Of a stretch of DNA of 64,000 nt, positions 10,570 to 21,525 are shown in pieces. Origin of the DNA: Nageia nagi (lineage: Eukaryota; Pinophyta); the NCBI GenBank assembly GCA_050084985.1, contig JBITNC010000001.1, positions 188,232,001 to 188,296,000 of the forward strand, read 5' to 3'. The position numbers and the translations under genes are program-made. Position 1 is the first letter of the stretch. Each line of letters opens with the position of its first letter. The notes beneath the pieces are model-generated. The model did no database searches. It was not told the DNA's origin and worked only from the letters and a program-made list of their open reading frames with translations.

Positions 10570-11889
10570 TGGATTGCAATTCTCAAATGCAAACCAAAGG
10601 TTCTAAAAAGAGTACTAACACCATGGCAACTTCTCAATCATCAGCTCCAGCTGAAATAGAGCAAGTCAATGTTGACTTGATAGCCATGCAGGAGGAATAC
10701 CTTGAGAATGCTCTAAGGGTGAACTAGACTAAGATGGGGGTGATAAATCATATTGATACATGGAGGGCCAATCCCAATCACATCCTTCTACAACATATAA
10801 GTTCTAAAGTTGCTAGAAAAAGGAAATCATTAGCGCAATCAAAGAGAGACATCATGATTGACTAGGGTCTAGCTTATTATGTACCTTATGAATCATTTAC
10901 TTGCCCTAAGCTATTATATTCGATGGCACATAGACGTAACCAACAGGGTTATCAAATAGGTATGTTCAAGGACCAAGAGCAGGGAGAAGAGTTAGAGCCA
11001 AATTTTGAAGTAATACTAGACTACTCCCTTAATTTTATTCTTCAAGCATTTGCTATTTCAACCGATTGGACTTTCCATGTGAAGAAGCAAATTGATTTAA
11101 AAAGAGAGAATAATGATTTCTACAATAATGAAGATGAAATGATAAATTGGATTCATGAGAGATATTAGGGAAATAGAACCACATAGCTCTAGCCAAGCTA
11201 TGACATTGCTCTAGCCAAGCTATGACATTGCTCTATTTGAAAATAAGAGAGACATAGAGGTGTTACGGACACTGGTGATCATCTTGGTGAAGAAAACCCA
11301 AATAGAAGCAATTGAAACCATGGTGCGTATGGCTTATAGTACCACAAAGGCACATGTCTACTATGACTTATCAACTTTTGTTTCTAATAAGATAAAGAGA
11401 TATCTTTTCAAAATTAAAAAATAAGATTTTAGACACTCTTTGTATCTTTGGTGGCTCTTGACCCATCAAAATCTTGATAAATTTATGGAGGAAGGGCTAT
11501 CAATTAAGCTGACAAATCCAAGTATTAGAACAATACCAATTGATTTGAGGTGCCAATCTTGAGCAAGTTGCATGCATCATATTACGAGTTCATAAAAAAA
11601 TTATATTCAATAATAGTGCCTATGTTGATAGGAAGACTCCCTAGCAAACTATGCAAGAGCGTTATACGGGAGTTACAAGGAGGAAACAAATTTGATGATT
11701 AGTACTTTCTAAAATATTACATCATGATTATGAGGTATGAGTATTTTGAAAAACTTTTTTTCTTGCCAAAGTATGTAACCCCTCAGCTATATTCCATAGA
11801 GATGTGCAGGAAAATATATGCCATTGAGACTAAGTATAGGTTCAAGGGTAGTTTCAAATCTATTGTAGATATACCTGTAGGAAAATTCT
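10570..11889 (+). pseudogene. B: extra sense ORF of unknown function between integrase and 3' LTR
   Basis: From an ATG at 10570 the frame reads about 200 codons with only two TAG stops (near 10727 and 10864), fewer than in pol. The N-terminus is rich in Ser/Thr/Lys/Gln (MDCNSQMQTKGSKKSTNT), followed by an acidic, Glu-rich middle. A 22-bp tandem duplication near 11190-11233 shifts the frame, after which YDIALFENKRDIEVLRTLV continues. After another frame change near 11545, a frame with KLHASYYEFIKKLYSI and YFEKLFFLPKYVTPQL runs to the LTR and into it. I do not recognise the protein. It could be one of the extra ORFs known from Tat/Ogre elements, or a captured host sequence. Confidence 0.6.
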
Positions 11890-13796
11890 TTTATTCTTTT
11901 CAGAATTGCACTCTAGGTTGGGGCAACATACTATCATTCTTTTCAAAAAATTCTTTCTATTCCAATTCTTTTCTTTTTAAAATTAAATTTGAGTCTTCTA
12001 TTAGCCCTAGGATTGAAGAATTTTGGGTGTTGTTAAGATCCAGCTATTGTATGTTTAATCTGGTTATTGTATATATGGGTCCCTGTCTTTGATATTTTTC
12101 CCTTGTAAATTTCTAGTTAAAGTTGATCAGGTGTTGTAATTATTCCCAAGGATTAACCTTAAGTCATATTAACATTCAAATGGGGCAAAAATTGTATCTA
12201 TAAAAGAATTATGTATAGGAAGAGAAAATTCTAAGGAAATGTTTAAGATTGTAAATACTATTTTTGAGAGTTTTTGTAAATATAAGTCCAAGTTATGTCC
12301 AAGTAATCAGTGGATAGTGCCCAAAAGTAAATAGAGCTTACCAATTTTGAATGATGATGTCAGAACTTTTAGCTAAAATCAATGGGTCCAAAAATAAGTA
12401 ATAGCAAGTGATGATTCAAAAAGATTCCAGATAGAGCCAATTGATTTTGAACGATGATGTTAAAAATTTTAGCTAAAATCAACAAGTCCTAGAACAAGTA
12501 ATGGTAGGTGATGATTCAAAAAGATCCTAGATAAAACCCATCGATTTTGAATGATGATGTTTGAACTTTTGGCTAAAATCAACAAGTCTCAGAATAAGTA
12601 ATGGCGGCTGATGATTCAAAAATATCCTAGATAGAGCCTATTGATTTTGAATGATGATTTCAGAACTTTTGGCTAAAATCAGCAAGTACTAAGAAGAGTC
12701 AATTTATCAATAGAACTTAGAGAAAGAAATAATACATGCTAGACTAAGGTAAGAGTAATGGATAAGAAGTAACACCCGAGTCCATTTGATCTTAAGTGTT
12801 TGATCCTTAGGGCCCTGTTAATGTGTTAACTTCAACTCAATTCCATATAACAATGGAAATTTCTTCTCAAAATAGGTTAATATACTAATCAAAACCCTCC
12901 ATTACTCTATTCATTTAAGAACTATAGTATGGTTCATCAATAATTATAGAGAAGTAGATAGCTACTAACAAAACACAATGCTAGATCGTATCTATTAGAC
13001 TGCAAATGAGTACTTTTTCAATCAGCTACAACACCATCTTCAATCAACTACAATACAAAAGAAGGAGCAGTCAACGACATGTCAGGATGATTGCAGCTCA
13101 ATGAATATGATTATTCAAAAAATTCAAATTTCCAAATTGTCATACTATTGGTACTTATTCACTGTGTAATCTAACACAATTGTAAAATTTATTGTAAATA
13201 GTTTTCTTCACTTATTTCAATCAAGATGAGTAATTATGTATATTAATGATAGATAGCAACCCACCAAGGCATGTAAATGTATAAATGGTAAACTATTAAA
13301 AATCAAAGAGGTCAAACATTCTAGAAAATGTGCCCATGTGTGTAAGATACTTTCATTTATGATAATGAAAATAGATAATGGTTTTTCCTTTTGTAATAAG
13401 TGGTTGTTTATTATTTTTATAAATGTTATGTATGATACGATGTCTTAAGTTGTGGTTGTGTATTGTGATTGTGAAACCCCAATGGTAATATAGCTTGCCA
13501 TTCTTAAACTTGGTTATAGATTGCTGCTTGTGTTGCAATGCATGGGATGTGAAGTTCTTGCTTTAGTTTCAATTCAATTTCTTAATCGATTTCTTGTAAC
13601 TTTATCCTTTTTATCTTTTTCCTATTACTTTTAACCTTCATAATAGATAGGAATTGACCTATAACCCAAATATTGAGCATAAAACCAACATGAGCATATT
13701 TCCACCACCTTCTGCTCTTTCAAAGAACCAGCTATTGCTAAAAATGAAGAACTCAACCAAACCAAACCCTTTGATGTTACTTTATACCGATCAACA
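11890..13796 (+). repeat. B: 3' LTR
   Basis: A direct repeat of 2040-3950. The start has decayed from TG to TT, and a weak purine tract GTAGGAAAA lies just upstream (11877-11885). The end GATCAACA is intact and is followed at once by the target copy GGTAT. It carries the same array of four ~100-bp units at 12337-12700. Confidence 0.93.
12337..12700 (+). repeat. B 3' LTR: four ~100-bp tandem units
   Basis: Units begin near 12341, 12440, 12539 and 12640 with CCAATTTTGAATGATGATG or a variant. They match the array in the 5' LTR in unit number and spacing, so the array did not expand or shrink after insertion. Confidence 0.88.
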
Positions 13797-13801
13797 GGTA
13801 T

Positions 13802-15120
13802 TAGAAGAGAAGCTCCAATTTTTATCAACCTCTTTTGATCACTTATGCCAATGTTGACATCAATCAATTTTTCAACAAAAAATGTCAATTCAACTTTCCT
13901 TTGTAAAAAGGAAGTTAATTCTTCTAATCTTAGGACTTCTTGATAATTAATATCATCTTCATTAGCTTACTAAACCTAAAACACTTAATTGAAATTTATT
14001 TCTTATCTAAAATATCCATATTGAGTAAGGACATAATTTGGTTTCCTTTTTAAATTTGATTTGGGAAATTCTAACTATGCCCCTATGTATTTTAATATGT
14101 CATCATCAGTAGCAAAGCAATCAAACTCAAGTGGTATAGTATCATCTATCTATAAATCCTCATCAATATTATTACATCGATTTATCACTACCCAACCCTT
14201 TCTTATCTTTTTGAGATCCTAAATTGTTAGAAAAAGAGGGCATTCATTTTTTTTGATTTACCTAATCCTTCTCCCTTGTATTTACAATTGTTAACCATAA
14301 TTTATGCACAAAAGAAGATGAAAAAGAATGGGATTTAGGGATAGAGATACTTTCAAACATGAAATGCTCGTCTATCCTTCATTTTCATGATGTGGATGCC
14401 CTAAATTTCCTTTAGTATGACATGTACTCCTGAATCATTTATAATTTTTGAATGACCCAAATCTTTTACTAAAGCTAACAGGTCAAGGTTCTCAATTCTA
14501 TACGTTCCCATACTTGCATTTGCAACTTTTATCTCCTTTTTCTACCTTTATTAATGCTAATTCAATCTCTTTCAAAATAATTTAGAATTTAGAACAATTT
14601 AAATCTAATCCTTCAATATCCAAATCTACCAGATTACATAGTGCATATGGTTTTGGATCTCCGATGACTCTATATATCTTTCCTTCATATTCATATTTTA
14701 AATGACCATGCACTGTAATAGGTACTACATCCATATCATGTAACCAAGGTATTCCTAGAAGAATATTATATGAAATATTTCCTCTCATAACATGAAAGTT
14801 TATTTGGATAATTTTAATATCCATTATATCCGATAGTGTAACTAAGCCAAGTGGTTTTTTGGATGAACTATCATAGGCTCTTATACAAAAAGTTGGTTCC
14901 TCTAGGGGTGGGATGGTGAAATCATTATCTTGTAATCATTCTAAAAACTTTTGGAAACAAACATTTATAGCTGATATAGGATCTACCATTGCCCTTTATA
15001 TTTCTAACTCATGAATCATTGGTGTGACATAAAGTGTTATACATTTAGATATGAGTTCTTTGCTAATCTTTTCAAATTTAGAGAAAGATATAGCATCACA
15101 ATCTTTAATGGTCTAAAGTT
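13802..15120 (-). pseudogene. A: aspartic protease and lead-in to RT
   Basis: On the minus strand the active-site region reads RAMVDPISAINVCFQKFLE (about 14995-14940). The expected glycine after Asp-Pro is Ile. FHVMRGNISYNILLGIPWLH (about 14800-14740) and VPITVHGHLKYEYEGK are the C-terminal protease signature of Tat-type elements. Nearer to B, VEKLIDVNIGISDQKRLIKI (13873-13814) is the usual pre-RT segment. Stops are frequent. The frame meets the RT lead-in at 2034 in phase if B and one target copy are disregarded. Confidence 0.85.
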
Positions 15121-15399
15121 TTTTTGAAAAAAAAGTAGCAAACATATTTTTGGGAATAGTTTTTTTTTTAATAACTCATGCAAAACCTCCCTATGTTTTT
15201 CAAATGTACTAATGAGATCATACAGGCTAATTTTAGTAGGAGTAGTTTTTAACTATTCAATCATCCTATAAGCTTTTGGATTAGGTGGGAGACTTACATG
15301 TTCATTAGTGTTTGAATTTCAATTTAGATTGGATCTTGGATGTCCTCTTCTTAGTGTTACACAAATCTTCTCATCCATTGATATTGTATTTATTGCATG

Positions 15400-16500
15400 A
15401 TCTAGCTCTGAAGCATTTTCTTTGATTTCATATTTTTCTTAAGCAATAAGATCCAATATATCTACCTCAAGATTCTTGCAACTATTCATAGGATGTCCCC
15501 TTATTTGATGATAAGTACAATAAGCATCTGAATCTCCCATGGAAACATTGCCATCCTATGCTTTCCTTTATAATATATTTAACAAGTTTTTTTTTTATCA
15601 AGTCCTGCTGAATGAGTTTAAGCTGAATAGGAAATGGAAATTTATGATTCCTTGTTGTATTTGATCTTGTGAGAGCAGGTTTTGTAGCTATATTCATAAT
15701 ATTTTACTCTTTTTTCACATATGGTTTCTTTTTATATTTATTCCATGTGGTATTTGCATATTTGAGTGAACCAAGCTCTATCAACACTTTTTCTTTTAAC
15801 AAAACTCTTTTAGTCATTACTCCAAAACTCAAATAGGTATAATCAAGAGTATATTGCTTTAGAACTGGAAGCAAAGAATCCATAAAAATACCATAAATTT
15901 CTTTTTCATCTAAATGAATATGTATGGATTACGATACCTTTTTGCACCATGGGATATACTTCTCCAATGTCTCATTACTTCCCTAACATACGACACATAA
16001 TTATGTAAATGTGCACTATCCTTTAACATTATGCTTGTATTGATCATATGTGCTTTTACCAATGATTGAAAAGAACAAATAGATCCTTCAAAAAAATTAT
16101 AGAGCCATTGACTGACATCATATTTTAAATTCTTTGGAAAGAATTTTATCATCAATTTCTTATCAGATCCTAATTTCAACAAGCACTCCTGAAATCTAAT
16201 AAGATGTTGCTTTGGATCTTGCTCACTATTAAACATCTCAAATTTGTGGGCCTTGAAGTCGAGTGGTAGAGGATAATTGTAGATATCTACCAATAAGGGT
16301 ATGGTGAAGACACCATCATAGTATTCATTACTTCTATGAGATCTATTATTATTATCCAAATTTGAAACTCTTATAGCTAGTTTAGTTGGAACTGGTTGAT
16401 TGTTACTTGTATATGCCTATGACTATGGAACAAGTAGATCCATATTATGATTCAAGGTTGCTATTATTTAAGTTAGATCCAAAATTATCTTTGAAATGTC
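15400..16500 (-). pseudogene. A: gag with zinc-knuckle-like motif
   Basis: The minus-strand frame 16359-15910 is open for 149 codons. It reads LDFKAHKFEMFNSEQDPKQH, then HLIRFQECLLKLGSDKKLM, the typical capsid region of Tat-type gag. Further on, at about 15540-15480, YCTYHQIRGHPMNSC resembles the Cys-His knuckle (C-x2-H-x4-H-x4-C) of this lineage. Downstream sequence is broken by stops. The N-terminus is poorly defined; coding-like sequence may begin near 16500. Confidence 0.8.
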
Positions 16501-17406
16501 TTGTGCCATTATGTACAAAATTGATGCCTCACAAATAGGTAAACCATGATGTTGGAAGAGCTAGATTCCTATCAAATTTTTTTATAATATCTTAAGCAGG
16601 AGGGAAACGATTATTTGAAACAATAGGTTCACAAAAAATGTAGATAGGAAATAATGCGCAATGCAATAAACATGAAACTACTTCTCTACAACTCAAATAC
16701 TGAATTATATATATGAAATATACCAAATATTAGAATAATAAATAATGTACCTTATCATATCCAACTATGCCAATCATAATCAACTCCTTTGCATAATCGA
16801 AATACATACAATCATCAAAATAATGACATCGACATCCCTAGAGTTAGCATGCTATCGACATCATGAAATATTCATAACTAGGTACATAAATAGAAATATG
16901 AAAGATACGATGAATGGATAATAACAAATCTATGGATAGGTGATGTTACAAAATATCATTGTTATTCGGATGTATGATATGCATGAAGTCTCCTATCCAG
17001 TTGATGATGATCTACTCATATATGAATCCTTTTCTTTGATATTCCTTTATAGCCATGCTTGGATCTTCTCTTTGTATTGGTATCATCACATATTACATAG
17101 TTTATGATGCCTTCATAGGTATTTAACACCACATACATTGTTTGGTGGTCCTTTTACATTAATTACATTGCCTTGAGTGTATTTCAACCCCTTTTGTACA
17201 ATAAATATCCCTTGACACAATAAAAATGAATTATTAATAAATGAGAATTCATTTTTAAGTATCTACAGTTTTGAGTTATTAGATTTGTATAATGGAAAAT
17301 TTTCCTTCTTATGGTCTTACATCTAACATCTAAAGCATCGAAGGGAGATGTTCTCATATTGTATCATTTGAACCCATTCTCTATATCTTAATGATAGGGT
17401 AACGGA
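16500..17406. other. Unassigned AT-rich stretch
   Basis: No convincing coding frame or repeat partner is seen in the window. By position it should include the missing 5' leader and LTR of A. A TATAGTTATCAT-like AT-rich background and a few direct words are present, but nothing diagnostic. Confidence 0.4.
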
Positions 17407-17582
17407 TTGGTGATTCGAGGTATGCATCCAAATGGCCAATCTAACTTTGCTCATTTTTTTAGATTTATCCATATTATCCTTCATTTATTCATCAATAAAT
17501 TAGAATTTTCCAATAGAATTACCTATTGTTTGAAAGACATTTACTTCCCAAAGCTTAGCAGGGAGGGCATACAAGTTGAGCC
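17407..17582 (+). pseudogene. Unknown ORF, 5' piece, split by element F
   Basis: An open frame of about 59 codons ending at the left target copy of F (GAGCC, 17578-17582). It contains FAHFFRFIHIILHLFINKL and KDIYFPKLSREGIQVE. The frame continues in phase at 35589 (63 more codons) when F and one target copy are left out, for a total near 122 codons. This is unlikely if the segment were random. I do not recognise the product. It could be part of an older retroelement or a host-derived gene fragment. Confidence 0.55.
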
Positions 17583-17806
17583 TGAAAGGAGAATATCCTT
17601 CTTTACCCAAGATCAACCTTGAAGTATTCTCTTCTTAACCACAATGAAACTCACACTAAAAACAACACAATTATACTCACATTCATAAGTTGATACCAGT
17701 ATGTATGGTGGTTCCTTTTCAGGATGAAAGTACTCAACTTTAACTCAAGATATTTTACTTCTCAAATATAATTCTTATAATGCTTACCTCTCTCTATTCC
17801 TATCAA
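17583..17806 (-). repeat. F: 3' LTR, outer half
   Basis: Matches 35107-35330 of the other LTR, starting TGAAAGGAGAA in plus-strand reading. It is cut at 17806 by C, whose target copy ATCAA is 17802-17806. The LTR continues at 27990. Confidence 0.92.
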
Positions 17807-18701
17807 TGTGACGTCCCCCATGTACACTTGTAATTAATTTTAGAATCCAATGGATTCCTCCTTTTGTATAATTAATTATTTAATTATGCTTTTTAGTTAG
17901 TACTTAGGATAGAAGACTTAATGTATCATTGGACCCCATTATGAGCCCCAAGTGGGATGTCTCCCTCCCAAGTGTAGTTTAGTGTATTTTAATGTACTTG
18001 GAGATCTTGAAACAAGATTATGGGAATCCCAAGGTATATTTAGCACTTAGAGCATGGATGAACACTTATACACATGTATCATCCTTTGGGAGACTTATAG
18101 ACCCCCATGTTGACCCATGACACCCATGTTGCCCCCCTAAATGCCCATGCATGTATCCTTGATCCACATGCATCCCTAAGCATACATTGAGATTGAGGAC
18201 CCATGTGGAGCATCAGGGAGGCCCATATACTCATGTAGGTCTTGGAATGAATCTTAGGTGTCATTGTTGGGGTTTTAGGGGGATTGGGTGATGACTTTAA
18301 GGTGAGATCCAGATCTAGAAAAGCTATATTAGCCCTTGGAGCCTTATTGCTAGATATATATATTATTGATTATTACTCATATCCTCCAATGGATATAATT
18401 CTTGGCACAACTTCAAGCAACATCCCTAAGTACAACATCTAGGAGGGTTAATAGGCTAAGCGATCTTATTGATCTATGACTAAGGTGCAACATCTTAGTT
18501 GATATAATGGTATTCCAAGGTTGCATTCCTACCATTCAGTTGGTCTCCAATGTTTGGAGAGAGCTCCTTTGGTGGAAAGGATTCAAATTCTGAGAGAATG
18601 AGGTTATCACATTCAATGTTTCATCCATACAACATTAATTATATTCAGTGTGCTCTAGTTATCCCCTTAGAGGCCAACATTGAGCCACATGAGCCTAGTA
18701 T
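17807..18701 (+). repeat. C: 5' LTR, first part
   Basis: Starts TGTGACGTCCCCC. The other copy (26785) starts TATAACATCCCCC, with G-to-A changes at the terminal TG and at a CpG. The repeat runs to 18701, where E interrupts. A minus-strand frame at 18079-18264 has a counterpart in the other LTR (27072-27284), as expected for paired LTRs, and is not taken as a gene. Confidence 0.92.
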
Positions 18702-19085
18702 TATTAGAATTTGTAATGTAATATTTTGTAATATTTTTCTTTAATGTAAATTCACTTAATGTTTAAAGTATCTTTAGATACCTTAAAGTATCAATGAAAT
18801 AAATATAGAAAGAAGAATAAATATAGGAACACCTTTAACCTTACCCTTAGATTAAAGGGTGGGGTTTGTCCTATAAATAGAGAGGTACCCCTCCTCTCAT
18901 TGTAATGAAATAATTAAGATTTAGGGTTTGGAGAGAGGAGAGATTCTGTAAAAGAGGTCTTTGAGAATAAAATCTTAGTTAATAGTTATACTCCCAATAA
19001 GGGGAACCACTTTATATCTTATGTTATTTATGATATTGGCTTATGTCATTGTGCTATGGTGTTGATGTTGTAAGTACCTTCTTGA
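18702..19085 (+). repeat. E: 5' LTR, 3' end deleted
   Basis: Starts TATTAGAATTTG, where the 3' LTR has TGTTAGAATTTG. It matches the 3' LTR up to CCTTCTTGAGA, then stops. About 40 bases of LTR end are missing. It includes a TATAAATAGAGAGG element near 18874, which could be the TATA box. Confidence 0.88.
18872..18882 (+). promoter_or_regulatory. E 5' LTR: TATA-box-like element
   Basis: CTATAAATAGA, a good plant TATA consensus. The same position in the 3' LTR reads CTTATAAATAAAG (near 22768). Such a box in an LTR is expected upstream of the transcription start. There is no direct evidence of use. Confidence 0.5.
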
Positions 19086-20025
19086 GAACATTCAAGTTAT
19101 GAAAGATCATGATCTTGTAAAAGGTTTTTCCACAATATCACTTACAATTGGTATTTGTGAGAAGTGCATTCTAGGTAAAATGAATCATCAATTTTTTTCA
19201 AAAGATAAGGCAATTAGAGCAACTCAACCTCTTCAACTTGTGCATTCATATTTGATGGATCATTTTTAAACTAATTTATTTAGAGGAGCATCTTATGTCT
19301 TAATCTTTATTGATGATTTCAGCAGGATGACATTTGATTATCTTTTAAAGCACAAGGATCAAACCTTTGATAGGTTCAAATATTTCAAAGCCTTAGTAGA
19401 AAATCAATATGGATTCAAAATCAAGATATTTATATTTGATAATAGGGATAAGTATAATAGCAATGAATTCAATGATTTTTGTATCAAGTATGGAATCAAG
19501 AGGTAGTTTACAATCCCTTACACTTCTCAATATAATGGTGTAGTTGAAAAGAAAAATAGAACCATTTAGGAAATGGCAAAATGTATGTTAGAAGATCTTC
19601 ATAGCTTCTTATGAGGTGAAGATGTAAATATTGCAATCTATATCTTAAATATGTGTCCTATGAAAGTAGTTGAAAGAAAAACTCTGTATGAAGTATGGAT
19701 AGGAAAGAAACCTAACATCTCTCACTTCAAGGTCTTTGGCTGTGATGCTTATGCCTTTATTGTTCTTGAGAAAAGGAAGAAGATATATAAGAGATCTAAA
19801 AAGTGTATCTTTATGGGCTATAAAAATTATCATAGAGGCTATAGGCTATACCAACCTTCCTCTAAAGTAATCTTTGTGTCAAGGGATGTAAAGTTCAATG
19901 AACTTCCTGAAGAATCTACCTCTTGTGAGAACCTTGATGAGGTTGATGATTCTTATGTTGCACCTAACTGGATGGATGTTAGTATAGATTTGTCATCTAA
20001 GGAACAAAGATATCCAATATAAAGG
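19086..20025 (+). pseudogene. E: copia integrase
   Basis: The pre-integrase remnant ends with CEKCILGKMNHQFF (about 19160-19200), containing the second CxxC of the zinc-binding part. The core shows ASYVLIFIDDFSRMTFDYL (first Asp, near 19310), FIFDNRDKYNSNEF (second Asp, near 19440) and YNGVVEKKNRT (Glu kept, near 19545). The C-terminal part, open from 19651 to 20022, has KTLYEVWIGKKPNISHFKVF and FMGYKNYHRGYRLYQPSSK, classic copia. Stops occur at expected Gln/Trp codons. Confidence 0.92.
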
Positions 20026-20059
20026 ATAGTAAGAATGAGCTCTCATCTTTCAAAGAAGC

Positions 20060-20990
20060 TTCAAATCATGAGTGCTAGATGAATACCATGAATGTGGAGT
20101 ATAAGAGTTCAATGAAGGATTGAACTTGGGATTTGATTCCTTATCCTAATGAATGCAATGTGATTGGTAATAAATGGGTTTAAAAAGTCAAATATAATTC
20201 ATTTGATAAAATTTAAAAACACAAATCAAAGTTAGTAGCTAAGGATTTTGCTTAAAAATACGAAGTTGATTATAAGAAAACCTTTGCTCCAATGATAAAC
20301 ATGCCTACTGTTAGGGTGATCCTTGCTCTTACAATAGCTCAATGATGGAAAGTTTTTCAACTTGATGTTAAAAACACTTTTCTCAATGTTAAATTAGATG
20401 TAAAAATCTACATGAATCAACCATAATGGTTTATTTTGAAAGGTAAATAATATTTTATTTGTAAGCTAAAGAAGTCTTTGTATGAACTTAAAAAAGCACC
20501 TCGAGCCTAGTACATAAGATTTTAAAATTCTTTGAGGACATTAGATTTGTTAAATGCTTTTTTAACATAGATTTTTATATTCTCAATCAAGGATAAGACT
20601 TGATATTGATTCTTCTCTATATAGATGATTTGTTGATTACAGGGAATAATATAATCCTTATACAAGACTGCATATCCAAACTTAAGGTAACTTTTGAAAT
20701 GACTGACCTTGATCTATTGTAGTACTACCTTGGTATGCAAGTGTACCATTATAAAGATTGTTTTTATCTTATTAAATCTAAGTATATCTCATATATCTTG
20801 CAAAATTTTGGAATGGATGAGTGCAAACCTTTTGCAAGTGTAGTCTCTCATGAAATCACTTTGTCGTTTAGTTCTAACTCTTAGTTGGTAGATGTTATGG
20901 CTTACAGGAAACTAATTGGTAGTCTTATGTATTTGACTATATTCAAGCTAGATATTATTTTTTTTTATGAATTTGTTAGCTCATTTTATG
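20060..20990 (+). pseudogene. E: copia reverse transcriptase
   Basis: Blocks in order: TWDLIPYPNECNVIGNKWV (20128-20184), VDYKKTFAPMINMPTVRVIL (about 20268-20325), KVFQLDVKNTFLNVKLD (20349-20400), CKLKKSLYELKKAPRA (about 20461-20508), the active site ILLYIDDLLITGNN (about 20609-20650), MTDLDLL*YYLGMQVYHY and AYRKLIGSLMYLTI. The YIDD site is intact. About eight stops lie in the first 130 codons, mostly TAA/TAG at Gln positions. Confidence 0.92.
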
Positions 20991-21525
20991 CAAAAGCCAT
21001 ATGTTAAGCAACTCAATGTAGTTAAGCAAATTTTGAGGTATGTTATAAGCACTAAAGATCTTGCTCTCAAGTATGACAAGCTACTTTCATTTATTCTCTA
21101 AGGATTCTTAGATTCTAACAATGAAAGAGATAGAGATGATAGAAAATCAACCTATGCTTATGTGTTTAGCATTGGTTTAGGTTATATCTCTTGGGTATCT
21201 AAGAAGTAGTCTACTACTGCTCTCTCCACCATAGAGGTTGAATATCGTGCAATGTCAATTGTAGCCTAGGAAGCCATTTGGTTGAGGCATCTTTTGAAAG
21301 AAGTTGGGTATGACCAAGTTCATCCATGTCAAATTTTTTTAGATAATCAATTAGCTATTGCTTTGGTAAAGAATCATATTTTTAATCAGAGAATAAAATA
21401 CATAGAAATCCAAGTCCACTTCATCAAAGAGAAGGTTTTGGATGGTATTCTACACTTGCAGTATTGTCCATTAATCCTAAAATCTATTAATTTATTCACC
21501 AAATCCATTATTAAAGCCTAATTTT
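20991..21525 (+). pseudogene. E: copia RNase H
   Basis: Follows RT: a block equal to the usual KRILRY segment near 21020-21045, then GFLDSNNERDRDDRKSTYAY (about 21106-21162), GLGYISWVSKK, TTALSTIEVEYRAMSIVA (about 21219-21270), EAIWLRHLLKEVGYDQVHPC and DNQLAIALVKNHIFNQRIKY. The frame 21282-21521 is open. It ends near 21521 in TKSIIKA. The first catalytic Asp is in FLDSN. Confidence 0.9.

Larger units (their letters stand above)
2040..13796 (+). mobile_element. Element B: full-length Tat-type Ty3/gypsy LTR retrotransposon
   Basis: An 11.8-kb element with two LTRs of 1911 and 1907 bases, bounded by the target duplication GGTAT at 2035-2039 and 13797-13801. It is inserted between the protease and RT regions of element A in opposite orientation. 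Internal order on the plus strand: gag, protease, RNase H, reverse transcriptase with its own RNase H, integrase, and an extra sense ORF. The RNase H upstream of RT is not the usual place. A sampled 68-base LTR stretch (2158-2225 against 11995-12062) shows about seven differences by eye, all transitions, so it is an old insertion. All coding parts carry stops. Confidence 0.95.
13797..16640 (-). mobile_element. Element A, 5' part: gag and protease, right side of insertion B
   Basis: Continuation of the minus-strand element at 1-2039. The first five bases are the second GGTAT target copy of B. The minus strand carries gag (about 16500-15400), a zinc-knuckle-like motif, protease, and the lead-in towards RT. 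I could not find the 5' LTR or primer site of A. They should lie between about 16500 and 17400, and no repeat partner is inside the window to mark them. Confidence 0.85.

Noticed and set aside
16640-17400. 5' LTR of element A
   Set aside because: It should lie here, but there is no partner copy in the window and no primer site that I can recognise, so no boundary is called.
18079-18264. Minus-strand frame with a similar frame at 27072-27284
   Set aside because: The similarity is simply that of the two LTRs of C. There is no independent sign of coding.
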